Below are positions 7,275 through 15,148 of a stretch of 64,000 nt of DNA, piece by piece. Made by a program: the position numbers and the translations under genes. The notes beneath the pieces are model-generated. The model was not told the origin of the DNA. It made no database searches and saw nothing but the letters and a program-made list of their open reading frames with translations. The stretch lies in the NCBI RefSeq assembly GCF_003946725.1, contig NZ_RHOY01000008.1:56053-120052 (forward strand), read 5' to 3'. Position 1 is the stretch's first letter. Each line of letters starts with the position of its first letter. Source of the DNA: Agrilactobacillus yilanensis (GTDB lineage Bacteria; Bacillota; Bacilli; Lactobacillales; Lactobacillaceae).

Positions 7275-8453
7275 TTAGTTGCGCTGAGCTTGTTGTAAGG
7301 CTTGGGTTAAATCATTAATAATATCATTATGATTTTCAATCCCGACAGCAAAGCGTACCATGTTTTCGTGGACGCCGATTTTGGCTAATTCGGCGTCAGG
7401 ATAAGGCTCATGGCTCGTGGTGGTCGGCTGACACATCAAACTTTCGACCCCGCCAAGGCTGACGGCAAGATCAATCATCTGCAGATGTTCAAAGAATTGG
7501 CCTAAGTCAATGGTAGGGGCCACTTCAAAGGAAACGACGGCCCCGCTGCCAGTGGCTTGTTTGGCGTGGATTGCAGCTTCTTCAGCAGAGTAAGACCCGG
7601 GATAAAAGACTTTTTGGATGCCGGGTTGCTGTTGCAGCGCTTCAATGACGTATTTGACGTTTTCTAGTTGCCGATCCAGACGCAAGCTCATGGTTTTGAC
7701 CCCGCGAATTAAAGTATAGCTGTCAAAAGGACTAATGGTGGCGCCAAAGGTATTTTGAATAAAGGCAATTTGTTCGGCTAATTTGTCATCATTGGTAATC
7801 ACAAAGCCGGCACAAAGATCTGCGTGACCACCATAATATTTTGTTGCCGAATAGGCGACGATATCCGCACCTAAGTCTAACGGCCGTTGTAAATAGCTGG
7901 TCATGAACGTGTTGTCGACGATAACAATGGCCCCATGTTCATGGGCGAGTTTGGCGACTTTTGCAATGTCCACAACGCGTAAGGTGGGATTGGCCGGGCT
8001 TTCCAAATAAACAGCTTTCGTTTCGGGTTTGAAATCAGCGGCGGTTAATGTATTTAAGTCCTGACAAAAAGTATAGTCAATTTGGTTTTTGGCAAAACAG
8101 TCGGTGAAATAGCGATAGGTGCCGCCGTAAATGTTGGCGGAGCTAATAATGTGATCACCAGGTTTTAAAGTTTCAAAGATGGCTGAAATGGCTGCCATGC
8201 CCGAGCTAAAGCCGTAAGCATGCTGTGCGCCTTCTAAGGTCGCCATTAATTTCTCAGCTTTTTCTCGGGTGGGATTTTGGGTCCGGATATATTCATAGGG
8301 GCCTTGGGTATTGATGTCTTCAAAGCGGTAAGTGCTGGATAAGAAAATGGGGGGCATAATACTGCCATATTCATTTTCTCGGGCAGGAACGCCTTGAACG
8401 ACTAAAGAGTCATATTGTAATTTAGATGGTTTTTTGTGATTAGAACACGCCAT
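7275..8453 (-). CDS. Cystathionine beta-lyase/gamma-synthase family PLP enzyme
   Basis: This 392-residue transsulfuration enzyme has the PLP lysine motif SATKYYGGHAD, the SSGMAAI phosphate-binding stretch and the C-terminal SLGGVESL signature of Cys/Met metabolism enzymes. It acts in interconversion of cysteine, cystathionine and homocysteine. Sequence alone does not separate beta-lyase, gamma-synthase and gamma-lyase. It is the last gene of a three-gene unit 8 nt behind the PatB-like gene. The unit lies downstream of a methionine-type T-box. Confidence 0.88.
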   Translation of the reverse strand: MACSNHKKPSKLQYDSLVVQGVPARENEYGSIMPPIFLSSTYRFEDINTQGPYEYIRTQNPTREKAEKLMATLEGAQHAYGFSSGMAAISAIFETLKPGDHIISSANIYGGTYRYFTDCFAKNQIDYTFCQDLNTLTAADFKPETKAVYLESPANPTLRVVDIAKVAKLAHEHGAIVIVDNTFMTSYLQRPLDLGADIVAYSATKYYGGHADLCAGFVITNDDKLAEQIAFIQNTFGATISPFDSYTLIRGVKTMSLRLDRQLENVKYVIEALQQQPGIQKVFYPGSYSAEEAAIHAKQATGSGAVVSFEVAPTIDLGQFFEHLQMIDLAVSLGGVESLMCQPTTTSHEPYPDAELAKIGVHENMVRFAVGIENHNDIINDLTQALQQAQRN

Positions 8454-8461
8454 AATTTCGC

Positions 8462-9667
8462 CTACTTTGTTTGATTTTTAAGTTCAGTGATCAATCGCTG
8501 AACGGCCGTTTTTACAATTGCTGGGTCAGTGGCTAAGTTCAGCCGGATATAAGTGTTGTCTTTTGGGGCAAACCAAGCGCCATAGTCTACCGCTAAGCCA
8601 CAACGATTTTGCACGAAGTCTTCTAATGCATCAGCGTTGACCACGGGGGCTAGGTTGATGTAACTGAGGTAAGTGCCTTGCAAGTCAGCGACCGTGATTT
8701 CGGGGCAGTTGGTTTGAAAGGCTTCTTTTAAGGATTGGTAATTATAAGTAATGACACCTAACAAGTTGTCAAACCAAGCTTCACCGTGCTGATAGGCCGC
8801 TTTAGCGGCGACTTGGCCGAGTAAACTATTTTCGGTGGCATGGATTGTTTTGATGAAGTCGTCGTAAGCTTGGCGCTTATCCGCATCTGGAATCAGTACG
8901 TGAGAATTAGCTAAGGATGCTAGATTGAAGGTTTTGGAAGGGGCGGTTAAGACAACGACGTCATTTTGATAGCGGCCTTTTGCCACGTTGAGTACCGAGG
9001 TGAATTTGTGGCCGTTGAGTTCAAAATCTTGGTGAATTTCGTCTGAAACGAGCTGAACGTGGTATTGCCGGCAAAGGGCTAATACTTTTTCTAATTCGGC
9101 TTCTGTCCAAATTCGACCCACGGGATTATGCGGCGAACAGAATAAAAATAGTTTGATCTGTCCTTGGGCTAAAGTGGTCTCTAAACGATCAAAGTCAATG
9201 GTCCAGCGGTCGCCTTGATTCACTAGATCCACGGAGACGACTTGCCGACCGTTATCTTCAATGGCGCTCATAAAAGGATAATAAACAGGTTGCAAAACTA
9301 AAACTTGGTCGCCGGGCTTAGTGCACCAGTGGACCATGGCATATAAGGAATTGACAACGCCATGATCAAAGCGCAGCCAGTCTTTTTCTAATTGAATATG
9401 ATGGCGTTTGGCTTGCCAGCCGGCAAAGGCTTCAAAGTAGCCGTCGGGAATGAGCGAATAGCCGAAAACCCCTTGTTCAACACGCTGAATCAAAGCATCT
9501 TGAACTGCTTTTGGCGTTTTGAATTCCATGTCTGCGACCCATAAAGGCAATAGATCTGCGTTGCCGTAGCGTTCTTGCAAAGCATCCCATTTTAAAGCCG
9601 CCGTATGTTTACGGTCGACGAGATTTTCAGTTACAAATTGCTGTAAAGTGTTTGAAAGTTCCACCAT
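8462..9667 (-). CDS. patB: PatB/MalY-type aminotransferase-like C-S lyase
   Basis: This is a 401-residue fold-type I PLP enzyme. DRKHTAALKWD is at the start, WVADMEF at ~43-49, SPHNPVGRIW in the middle and SKTFNLASL with the PLP lysine at ~240. This is the MalY/PatB pattern of cystathionine beta-lyases. It probably cleaves cystathionine or related thioethers to homocysteine or thiols plus pyruvate. Its place between a methionine-synthase-like gene and a transsulfuration gene supports a role in methionine supply. Confidence 0.85.
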   Translation of the reverse strand: MVELSNTLQQFVTENLVDRKHTAALKWDALQERYGNADLLPLWVADMEFKTPKAVQDALIQRVEQGVFGYSLIPDGYFEAFAGWQAKRHHIQLEKDWLRFDHGVVNSLYAMVHWCTKPGDQVLVLQPVYYPFMSAIEDNGRQVVSVDLVNQGDRWTIDFDRLETTLAQGQIKLFLFCSPHNPVGRIWTEAELEKVLALCRQYHVQLVSDEIHQDFELNGHKFTSVLNVAKGRYQNDVVVLTAPSKTFNLASLANSHVLIPDADKRQAYDDFIKTIHATENSLLGQVAAKAAYQHGEAWFDNLLGVITYNYQSLKEAFQTNCPEITVADLQGTYLSYINLAPVVNADALEDFVQNRCGLAVDYGAWFAPKDNTYIRLNLATDPAIVKTAVQRLITELKNQTK

Positions 9668-9688
9668 AATTGGTTCTCCTAACTTAAA

Positions 9689-10813
9689 TTAATCGGCGCA
9701 GTCTGCCCAAGTTGCTTTGGCAGTGCTGACTACCAATTGCAGTTTGCGCCATTGATCGGCAGTGGTCAAGCGGTTCCCTTCTTCGGTGGAGGCAAAGCCG
9801 CATTGTGCGGATAAGCAAAGATCGGCTAAAGGCACATATTGGCTGGCAGCTTGAATGCGCTGTTCCAACAAGGCGGTGGATTCAAGGGCAGGTTGCTTAG
9901 AGGTAATTAAGCCAAGGACAATTCGTTGATGACGGCCATTAGCAGCAATTTTAGCTAAAGGTTCAAAACCACCGGAACGTTGGTCATCATATTCTAGGAA
10001 GTAACCATCAATGTGCAATTGGGCTAAGTAGTCGGCGACAGGATCGTAAGCGCCGGCACCGGCCCAAGTAGAATCATAATTGCCGCGACAGACGTGCATT
10101 GTTAAGGTCAAATCATCAGGTTTGTTGTCAGCAATGGCATTAATCGCTTGGACAGCAGCTTCACAAAGCGGCACTAAATCTGGATTGATGGTGCCGTTAG
10201 AGAAGCTGGCCCACATGCCCCAAGATGTGTCGTCCAATTGTAAGTAACGACAGCCAAGGTCGTAGAAATGCTGAACAGTTGCTTGATAAGCTTTGATGGT
10301 GTCTGTCAAAAAGGTGTTAAAGTCGCCATTGTAATAGTTGTCCACAATTCCTGCGGCTTCATTGGGGAAAAAGACAGAAGGGCTAGGAATCGTTTGTTTC
10401 AAAATCGCCGTTTCTGGGGTTAACGCTAACGTACGTTTGAAACCTTCAAAAAAGGGATGTTCTGGATTAAAGGTGATTGGGCCGCTAATTTTAATGCCAC
10501 CTTTACGGGTTTCTTCACCGTGGAAATTATAGCCGTGGTCTGGTGTGAAGAAGTCAGCGCCTTTTAGACCGTCAAAAAAGTCTAAATGCCACCAACTGCG
10601 CCGAAATTCGCCGTCGGTAACAGCTTTTAGGCCAACGTTGATTTGTTCGGCAATGCTTTGTTTGATTTCAATATCTTCGATTGTTCTTAATTCATTGAGG
10701 TTGATTTTGCCGGCTTCAAAATCTAGGCGGGCTTTTTTTAAGGATTCTGGACGTAATAAACTGCCGACTTGGTCGTAACGATAAGGTAATTGGGTTTTAG
10801 TAATTGTAGACAT
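9689..10813 (-). CDS. MetE-like (YxjG/YxjH family) methionine synthase C-terminal domain protein
   Basis: This 374-residue protein resembles the catalytic half of cobalamin-independent methionine synthase, with no N-terminal half. Motifs are YRYDQVGSLLRPE, DDTSWGMW, HVCRGN and CLSAQCGFAS. The His and Cys residues match the zinc site of the MetE C-terminal domain. The likely role is methyl transfer to homocysteine, but the methyl donor of this short family is not settled. It is first in the sulfur operon, with GGAG before the ATG. About 430 nt, mainly repeats, separate it from its T-box terminator. Confidence 0.85.
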   Translation of the reverse strand: MSTITKTQLPYRYDQVGSLLRPESLKKARLDFEAGKINLNELRTIEDIEIKQSIAEQINVGLKAVTDGEFRRSWWHLDFFDGLKGADFFTPDHGYNFHGEETRKGGIKISGPITFNPEHPFFEGFKRTLALTPETAILKQTIPSPSVFFPNEAAGIVDNYYNGDFNTFLTDTIKAYQATVQHFYDLGCRYLQLDDTSWGMWASFSNGTINPDLVPLCEAAVQAINAIADNKPDDLTLTMHVCRGNYDSTWAGAGAYDPVADYLAQLHIDGYFLEYDDQRSGGFEPLAKIAANGRHQRIVLGLITSKQPALESTALLEQRIQAASQYVPLADLCLSAQCGFASTEEGNRLTTADQWRKLQLVVSTAKATWADCAD

Positions 10814-10869
10814 GGTATTGCTCCTTTAAGATTTATTTTGATGAAATGAGAAGTGGTCTGTGGTGGGGG

Positions 10870-10998
10870 CGCTCTAGTTCTGAAACGCGCTCACTAGAGC
10901 AAAGCTCTCACCTAACTACGAATTATTCATAAGCCAGGTACGCTTATTTCATAATTCTAGGTTAGTGCTCGAGGCTTTCCCGCTCTAGTTCGCGCTCT
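10870..10998 (-). repeat. Intergenic palindromic repeat, copy 1
   Basis: This ~128-bp unit is almost identical to 11117-11243. Its core is an imperfect inverted repeat: CTAACTACGAATTAT with ATAATTCTAGGTTAG around AAGCC..GCTTAT. Edges are marked by GCGCTCT and by ACGCGCTC. No ORF is present. More distant relatives occur at 17396 and 56888. Confidence 0.8.
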
Positions 10999-11116
10999 GG
11001 CTCTAAAACGCGTTCGCCAACACTGATTTCTACATATAACTACGCCTTGTTGCTAGTCGCAGGCGACTACCTGCCAAGTCTAGGTTATATTGCGAAATCA
11101 CCCGTGTTGGCTCACG
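10999..11116 (-). repeat. Intergenic palindromic repeat, divergent copy 2
   Basis: This copy has the same edges (ACGCGTTC and CACGCTCT), but its core contains TATAACTACGCC and CTAGGTTATATTGCG, with a GTCGCAGGCGAC hairpin in the middle. Its right part recurs at 17351-17401. Confidence 0.65.
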
Positions 11117-11243
11117 CTCTAGTTCTGAAACGCGCTCACTAGAGCAAAGCTCTCACCTAACTACGAATTATTCATAAGCCAAGTACGCTTATTTCATAAT
11201 TCTAGGTTAGTGCTCGAGGCTTTCCCACTCTAGTTCGCGCTCT
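11117..11243 (-). repeat. Intergenic palindromic repeat, copy 3
   Basis: It differs from copy 1 at only a few bases. It ends directly beside the T-box terminator (11247). The three units are arranged head to tail. Confidence 0.8.
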
Positions 11244-11247
11244 ACAA

Positions 11248-11532
11248 AAAAAGCCCTCAGTATTCTAAGAATACTAAGGGCGATTATTTCGCGGTACCAC
11301 CTTATGTGTCTGTTTAGCTTACGCTAAGCAGCTCTAGAAGTGCAGTTTTCACTATACTTCGACGCTGTAATGGGCGTTCCCAATGTGGCTTTACCTGGGG
11401 CTCGGTCACATGTTGCTTCAAGACCATTTTCGAGTTTTGGTTAACATCTATTTTCACCAACCATAGATTCTCTAGGCTTAACTTAAAATTCTACTTATCT
11501 TTTCATCGCATTCTCATTTATTATTAATGTAA
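11248..11532 (-). promoter_or_regulatory. T-box leader, probably methionine-specific
   Basis: Reading the minus strand, the leader has the stem I motifs AGAGAATC and GGTTGGTG, the conserved T-box AGGTGGTACCGCG (about 11290-11302), and a terminator CCCTTAGTATTCT/AATACTGAGGGC followed by seven T (11248-11281). A likely specifier codon ATG (11425-11427) follows GAAA and precedes GTCTT, as expected for the specifier loop. Uncharged tRNA-Met would favour antitermination. The sulfur operon downstream fits. An alternative ATG at 11409-11411 cannot be excluded as the specifier. Confidence 0.85.
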
Positions 11533-11537
11533 TAAAA

Positions 11538-11566
11538 AGTATAAGCGGAATTTTGGTGACTGTCAA
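11538..11566 (-). promoter_or_regulatory. Promoter of the T-box transcript
   Basis: On the minus strand, TTGACA (11566-11561) and TATACT (11543-11538) are 17 nt apart. The promoter begins only 10 nt after the stop codon of the upstream ABC ATPase gene, with no terminator between them. Confidence 0.85.
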
Positions 11567-11575
11567 CTATCTTTT

Positions 11576-12358
11576 TTAAGCAATGGCGCTGTCGAAGAAT
11601 TTCAACATGTCATCTTTGGTCAAATCAGCTTTTTCGGAAGTGCTGTAATCATTGGCAATTTCACCGGCATTCAAGACTAAGAGGCGATTGCCATAACGCA
11701 AGGCGTCGTCTAGATGATGGGTGATCATCAGGCAGGTGAGCTGGCGTTCAGAGATGATTTCGTTGGTGAAGGTCATCAATTGGGTGCTGGTTTTAGGATC
11801 GAGGGCGGCGGTGTGTTCATCTAACATTAATAAATCAGGATTAGAGGAGATGGCCATGATTAGGCTTAAGGCTTGACGTTGACCACCGGAGAGTTCTCCT
11901 GTGGCGGTGTCAAAACGCTGGGACATGCCGTTGTCAAACAAGGTCAATTCGGACATTAGTTTTGGTTTGCGTTGCCGTAAGTGCCGTAAGCCTAAGCCCC
12001 GGTGTTGACCACGTTTTTGAGCCAGCAATAGATTTTCGCCAACGGTCATTCTAGGGGCGGTGCCGAGTTTTGGATCTTGGAAGACTCGGCTGATATACTT
12101 GGCCCGTTTTTCTTCAGAGAACTTAGTAATATCTTGGCCTTCTAATAAAATTTGGCCGCTGGTCGGGGTAAGATGCCCACTGATCACATTGAACAATGTA
12201 CTTTTACCGGCGCCGTTTGTGCCTAAAATAGTAATGAAATCGCCTTGGTTAATGGTCAAGTTGATATGGTTCAAAATATTAATATCCCGGCCGCCGTTAT
12301 TAACGGTGACGGTTAGGTCATTTAACTGTAACATTGGTTGGTTTTTGGGCTGTTTCAT
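11576..12358 (-). CDS. ABC transporter ATP-binding protein (TrpZ-like)
   Basis: This is a 260-residue ATPase with Walker A GTNGAGKST, signature ELSGGQRQALSL, Walker B LLMLDEHTAALD and the switch His in MITHH. The start ATG has GAGGAG upstream and overlaps the permease gene by 41 nt, so the two are tightly coupled. With the binding protein and permease it forms a TrpXYZ-type importer of the kind linked to tryptophan uptake in streptococci. The Trp-rich leader peptide upstream supports that substrate. Confidence 0.85.
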   Translation of the reverse strand: MKQPKNQPMLQLNDLTVTVNNGGRDINILNHINLTINQGDFITILGTNGAGKSTLFNVISGHLTPTSGQILLEGQDITKFSEEKRAKYISRVFQDPKLGTAPRMTVGENLLLAQKRGQHRGLGLRHLRQRKPKLMSELTLFDNGMSQRFDTATGELSGGQRQALSLIMAISSNPDLLMLDEHTAALDPKTSTQLMTFTNEIISERQLTCLMITHHLDDALRYGNRLLVLNAGEIANDYSTSEKADLTKDDMLKFFDSAIA

Positions 12359-13250
12359 GGGTGGACACTCCTCTTTTCAGTACTTGACTGAGATTTAATT
12401 TTTCTTTTAAGGCCGGTAACATCAAAGCAAGGGCTAAGATGATGGCGGAAATTAGTTTTAAGTCGTTGGTGTTGAAACCTAATTGTAGCACTAACAAGAT
12501 GACAATCCGGTACAAAATACTACCGAAGATGACGGCGATTAAACGTTGGCTCATGGTGAGTTCGCCGTAGACAACTTCACCGATAACTACAGCGGCAAGA
12601 CCGATAACAATGACGCCTAAGCCCATATTAACATCTGCGTAACCGTTGTTTTGGGCTAACAGGCCGCCGGATAAGCCGACGAAACCGTTGGAAACGACTA
12701 AGCCGATGATCTTCATCCGATCGGTTTTGATCCCTAAAGATTTGGCCATTGCTTCGTTATCCCCGGTGGCAATGAAGGCTTGGCCTAAGTCTGTTTGTAA
12801 GAAATAAGTCAAGATGATAAAGGTAATAATGACGACGACGATACCAATAAGCACGCTGTTGAAGTAAGGGGGGAGATTATTAAAGGCCTCACTGGTGAAT
12901 AAGTTTTTAGTATTTAATAAAGAAACGTTTGATTTGCCCATGACACGCAAGTTGATGGAATAAATGGCGGTCATGACTAAGATCCCTGCTAATAGTACCG
13001 GAATTTTACCCTTGGTGTAAAGTAATCCTGTGGCTAAACCGGCTAGACCGCCGGCTACAAAAGCGAGCAGTGTTGCGACAATTGGGGGGACGCCATTAAC
13101 GATTGCGGTGACACAAACTGCTGCACCTAATGGAAATGAACCTTCAATAGTCATGTCAGGGAAGCGTAGAATTCTAAAACTTAGAAATAGACCAATACCT
13201 AAAATACCATATAATAAACCTTGTCCGATTGCGGAAGTTAGTAAACTCAT
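12318..13250 (-). CDS. ABC transporter permease (TrpY-like)
   Basis: This 310-residue membrane protein has about 8-9 hydrophobic segments of the branched-chain permease type, with PDMTIEGSFPLGAAV near the N-terminus and DVNMGLGVIVIGLAAVVIGEV near residue 200. It starts at an ATGA overlap with the binding-protein gene. A single permease gene implies a homodimer in the importer. Confidence 0.85.
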   Translation of the reverse strand: MSLLTSAIGQGLLYGILGIGLFLSFRILRFPDMTIEGSFPLGAAVCVTAIVNGVPPIVATLLAFVAGGLAGLATGLLYTKGKIPVLLAGILVMTAIYSINLRVMGKSNVSLLNTKNLFTSEAFNNLPPYFNSVLIGIVVVIITFIILTYFLQTDLGQAFIATGDNEAMAKSLGIKTDRMKIIGLVVSNGFVGLSGGLLAQNNGYADVNMGLGVIVIGLAAVVIGEVVYGELTMSQRLIAVIFGSILYRIVILLVLQLGFNTNDLKLISAIILALALMLPALKEKLNLSQVLKRGVSTHETAQKPTNVTVK

Positions 13251-14260
13251 TTGATGATCTCTCCTTTTGCTTTGGCTTCGTCAATTAATTTTTGTGGGAA
13301 TTGAATGCCTAAAATTTTGGCTTCTTTCATATTCAGATATAATTGACCTTTACCAATGACATTAACTGGGGTTGTCGCTGGTTTGCTTTTACCATCTAAT
13401 ACATCAGCGGCCATGTTCCCGGTAGCGACGCCTAAATTGTATTGGTTGATACCGACTGTTGCTAAGCCGCCGTCTTCAACCATCGTACCTGCTGGTGGGA
13501 ATAGTGGAATTTTGGCAATGTTGGCATTATTGACTAAAGTTTTCATTGCACTGGCGATGTTATTATCTTGCGGGATGTAAACGGCTTTGACTTCTTTAAG
13601 CATCTGTTGAGAGACTTGATCTAAGTCGTTTGTATTGGTAATGGTATAAGGCTTGATGGTTAAACCATATTTTGGTGCCAAAGCTTCAAGTTCTTTCACG
13701 GCAACTTGAGAGGTCACATTGCCAGCGGTATAAATCACACCTAAAGTTTTTAAGTCAGGCATAATTTCAGCAATCATTTTCAGCTGATCAGCAGTGGGGT
13801 TCGTGTTGGATACCCCAGTGATGTTGTGGCCGGGATGTTTTAAGTTTTTAACTAAGCCGGCTTGGATCGGACTGGAGATGGCCCCCATAATCATTGGGGT
13901 CGTCTTTTGAATATTTGCTAAAGCTTGTGCCGCTGGTGTGGCAATCCCAATGGTTAAATCAGGGTTATTTGAATTTAATTTTTCAGACATTGATTTTAGA
14001 TTGCTTTGATCACCTTGGGCGTTTAAGACGGTAATGTGTGCGGTTTTGCCATCTTTATAGCCTCGTTTGGCTAACTGATCAATTGTTCCTTGGGTGATTT
14101 GATCTAAAGCCGGTTGTGAAAGGGACTGTAATAACCCGATTGTGGGCATTTCTTTTTTTGTATTTTTAGATTGTGCGTTGCTGTTGTTCGGTTGGTATGT
14201 GAAGAAGGCGACGATTAAAAACGCCAAGGTCACGATAATTGAGCCGTAAAGTCTTTTCAT
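13247..14260 (-). CDS. trpX: ABC transporter substrate-binding protein (TrpX-like)
   Basis: The mature-type protein begins MKRLYGSIIVTLAFLIVAFF, a signal or anchor segment, followed by a periplasmic-binding fold (PTIGLLQSLSQPALDQI, TIGIATPAAQALA, GAISSPIQAGLV). This matches the ABC substrate-binding family that includes TrpX of streptococci. ATG at 14260 is chosen because CTGGAGG is just upstream; the longer frame to 14416 runs through the attenuator RNA. No lipobox Cys is obvious, so anchoring is probably by the uncleaved N-terminal helix. Confidence 0.85.
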   Translation of the reverse strand: MKRLYGSIIVTLAFLIVAFFTYQPNNSNAQSKNTKKEMPTIGLLQSLSQPALDQITQGTIDQLAKRGYKDGKTAHITVLNAQGDQSNLKSMSEKLNSNNPDLTIGIATPAAQALANIQKTTPMIMGAISSPIQAGLVKNLKHPGHNITGVSNTNPTADQLKMIAEIMPDLKTLGVIYTAGNVTSQVAVKELEALAPKYGLTIKPYTITNTNDLDQVSQQMLKEVKAVYIPQDNNIASAMKTLVNNANIAKIPLFPPAGTMVEDGGLATVGINQYNLGVATGNMAADVLDGKSKPATTPVNVIGKGQLYLNMKEAKILGIQFPQKLIDEAKAKGEIIK

Positions 14261-14316
14261 TATTTTTCCTCCAGAATGATTTAAAACCCCTAAATTAGAT
14301 AATTGCCATAAAAAAA

Positions 14317-14346
14317 CGCCACTCACAAAATATTTTGCGGGTAGCG
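14317..14346 (-). terminator. Second terminator-like hairpin before trpX
   Basis: The inverted repeat CGCCACTCACAAAA/TTTTGCGGGTAGCG is followed on the minus strand by seven T. It lies between the attenuator terminator and the trpX ribosome site, parallel to the extra hairpin before tkt. Confidence 0.55.
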
Positions 14347-14351
14347 TACAG

Positions 14352-14446
14352 AAAAACCCGCATAAATCAGTAAAGGTTACCGATCTATGCGGGTCTATAT
14401 TTAAGACAATCAGCATAGATACGGTCTACATATGGTAGACCGCATC
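14352..14446 (-). promoter_or_regulatory. Trp attenuator RNA upstream of trpXYZ
   Basis: Four arms can be read on the minus strand. Arm 1 (14446-14435) pairs with arm 2 (14429-14418) over 12 bp. Arm 2, as CCGTATCTATGC (14424-14413), pairs instead with arm 3 GCATAGATCGG (14390-14380). Arm 3 pairs with arm 4 as a 12-bp terminator (14393-14382 with 14368-14357) followed by TTTTT. This is the textbook 1:2, 2:3, 3:4 layout of a ribosome-mediated attenuator. Confidence 0.82.
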
Positions 14447-14459
14447 AAACGATCCACCG

Positions 14460-14525
14460 CTAGTGGCTTTGCCACCAGGCAGTGTTCGTCCAAGTATTCA
14501 AACTCATAACGATTCGTTTTCTCAT
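14460..14525 (-). CDS. Trp-rich leader peptide of the trpXYZ attenuator
   Basis: This 21-codon ORF has GAGAAGGA upstream and ends TWTNTAWWQSH. The last ten codons hold three Trp, two of them adjacent. TGGTGGC of the Trp codons can pair with GCCACTA at the stop codon. The position just before the alternative hairpins makes ribosome stalling at Trp the obvious signal. Confidence 0.82.
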   Translation of the reverse strand: MRKRIVMSLNTWTNTAWWQSH

Positions 14526-14566
14526 GCTGTCGTCCTTCTCTCTAATGTATTATTAATGATAGGCTA

Positions 14567-14595
14567 ATTAAATCACATACGATATAAGCTGTCAA
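14567..14595 (-). promoter_or_regulatory. Promoter of the trpXYZ leader
   Basis: On the minus strand, TTGACA (14595-14590) and TTTAAT (14572-14567) are 17 nt apart. Transcription would start around 14560, about 35 nt before the leader peptide ATG. Confidence 0.7.
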
Positions 14596-14617
14596 GTCAG
14601 AAAATAATTTTTATAAT

Positions 14618-14646
14618 AAAAAAGGCTCGGTTAACCGGGCTCTTTT
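14618..14646. terminator. Terminator after the 106-residue protein gene
   Basis: The near-perfect palindrome GGCTCGGTTAACCGGGCTC is flanked by A and T tracts. It is usable on the minus strand for the upstream small gene. Confidence 0.75.
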
Positions 14647-14663
14647 AGTGACACAACAAGACT

Positions 14664-14984
14664 TTATTTCCCAATTGTTTTAATTTCTTCTTCAGCTTCT
14701 TCAGTCAGCTTAATCTCAGGATTGTGGCTCACTTCGGAGAGTTTATCCATGGCTGCTTGGCGGCTAGGGATGATGTCCATGTTAAAGAGAATCCCTTTGA
14801 TAATCCCTTTTTGGAAATCAAAAAGTTCATAGACTAAATAAGGCTCTTTGTCATCATCACGCATGCTTGCGTCTAATTTTTCGCGCAGTGCCTGACCGCT
14901 TTCTTCTTTGTCCAATTCTGGTGCATCAACTGCTGTAATAAAACCTTTTGTTAATAATTTTTCTTCTAATTCAGATTCAGTCAT
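14664..14984 (-). CDS. Small acidic protein of unknown function
   Basis: This 106-residue protein is strongly acidic (MTESELEEKLL, MRDDDKEP, TEEAEEEIKTIG) with no transmembrane segment or signal. The ATG follows AGAGGCGA, and the gene has its own terminator. I do not recognise the family. Confidence 0.65.
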   Translation of the reverse strand: MTESELEEKLLTKGFITAVDAPELDKEESGQALREKLDASMRDDDKEPYLVYELFDFQKGIIKGILFNMDIIPSRQAAMDKLSEVSHNPEIKLTEEAEEEIKTIGK

Positions 14985-15148
14985 AATTATTCGCCTCTAT
15001 AGTTTATTATAGTGCTTTCACGAAAAAGTGGCGTAATTAAATGATTTTTCTCAGCAAATTATAATTATCAGCAAAATTCATAGGTTCGGGGTATACTTGT
15101 AATCAAGTAACCCTATCAATTAAGGTATGACTGGAGGTGTGGTGGCTC

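Noticed and set aside
10870..11243. CRISPR array
   Set aside because: The repeats are ~125-bp imperfect palindromes placed head to tail without unique spacers of constant length, and no cas genes are nearby.
14261..14416. N-terminal extension of the trpX reading frame to 14416
   Set aside because: The extension runs through the two terminator hairpins of the attenuator and has no ribosome site; the ATG at 14260 has CTGGAGG directly upstream.
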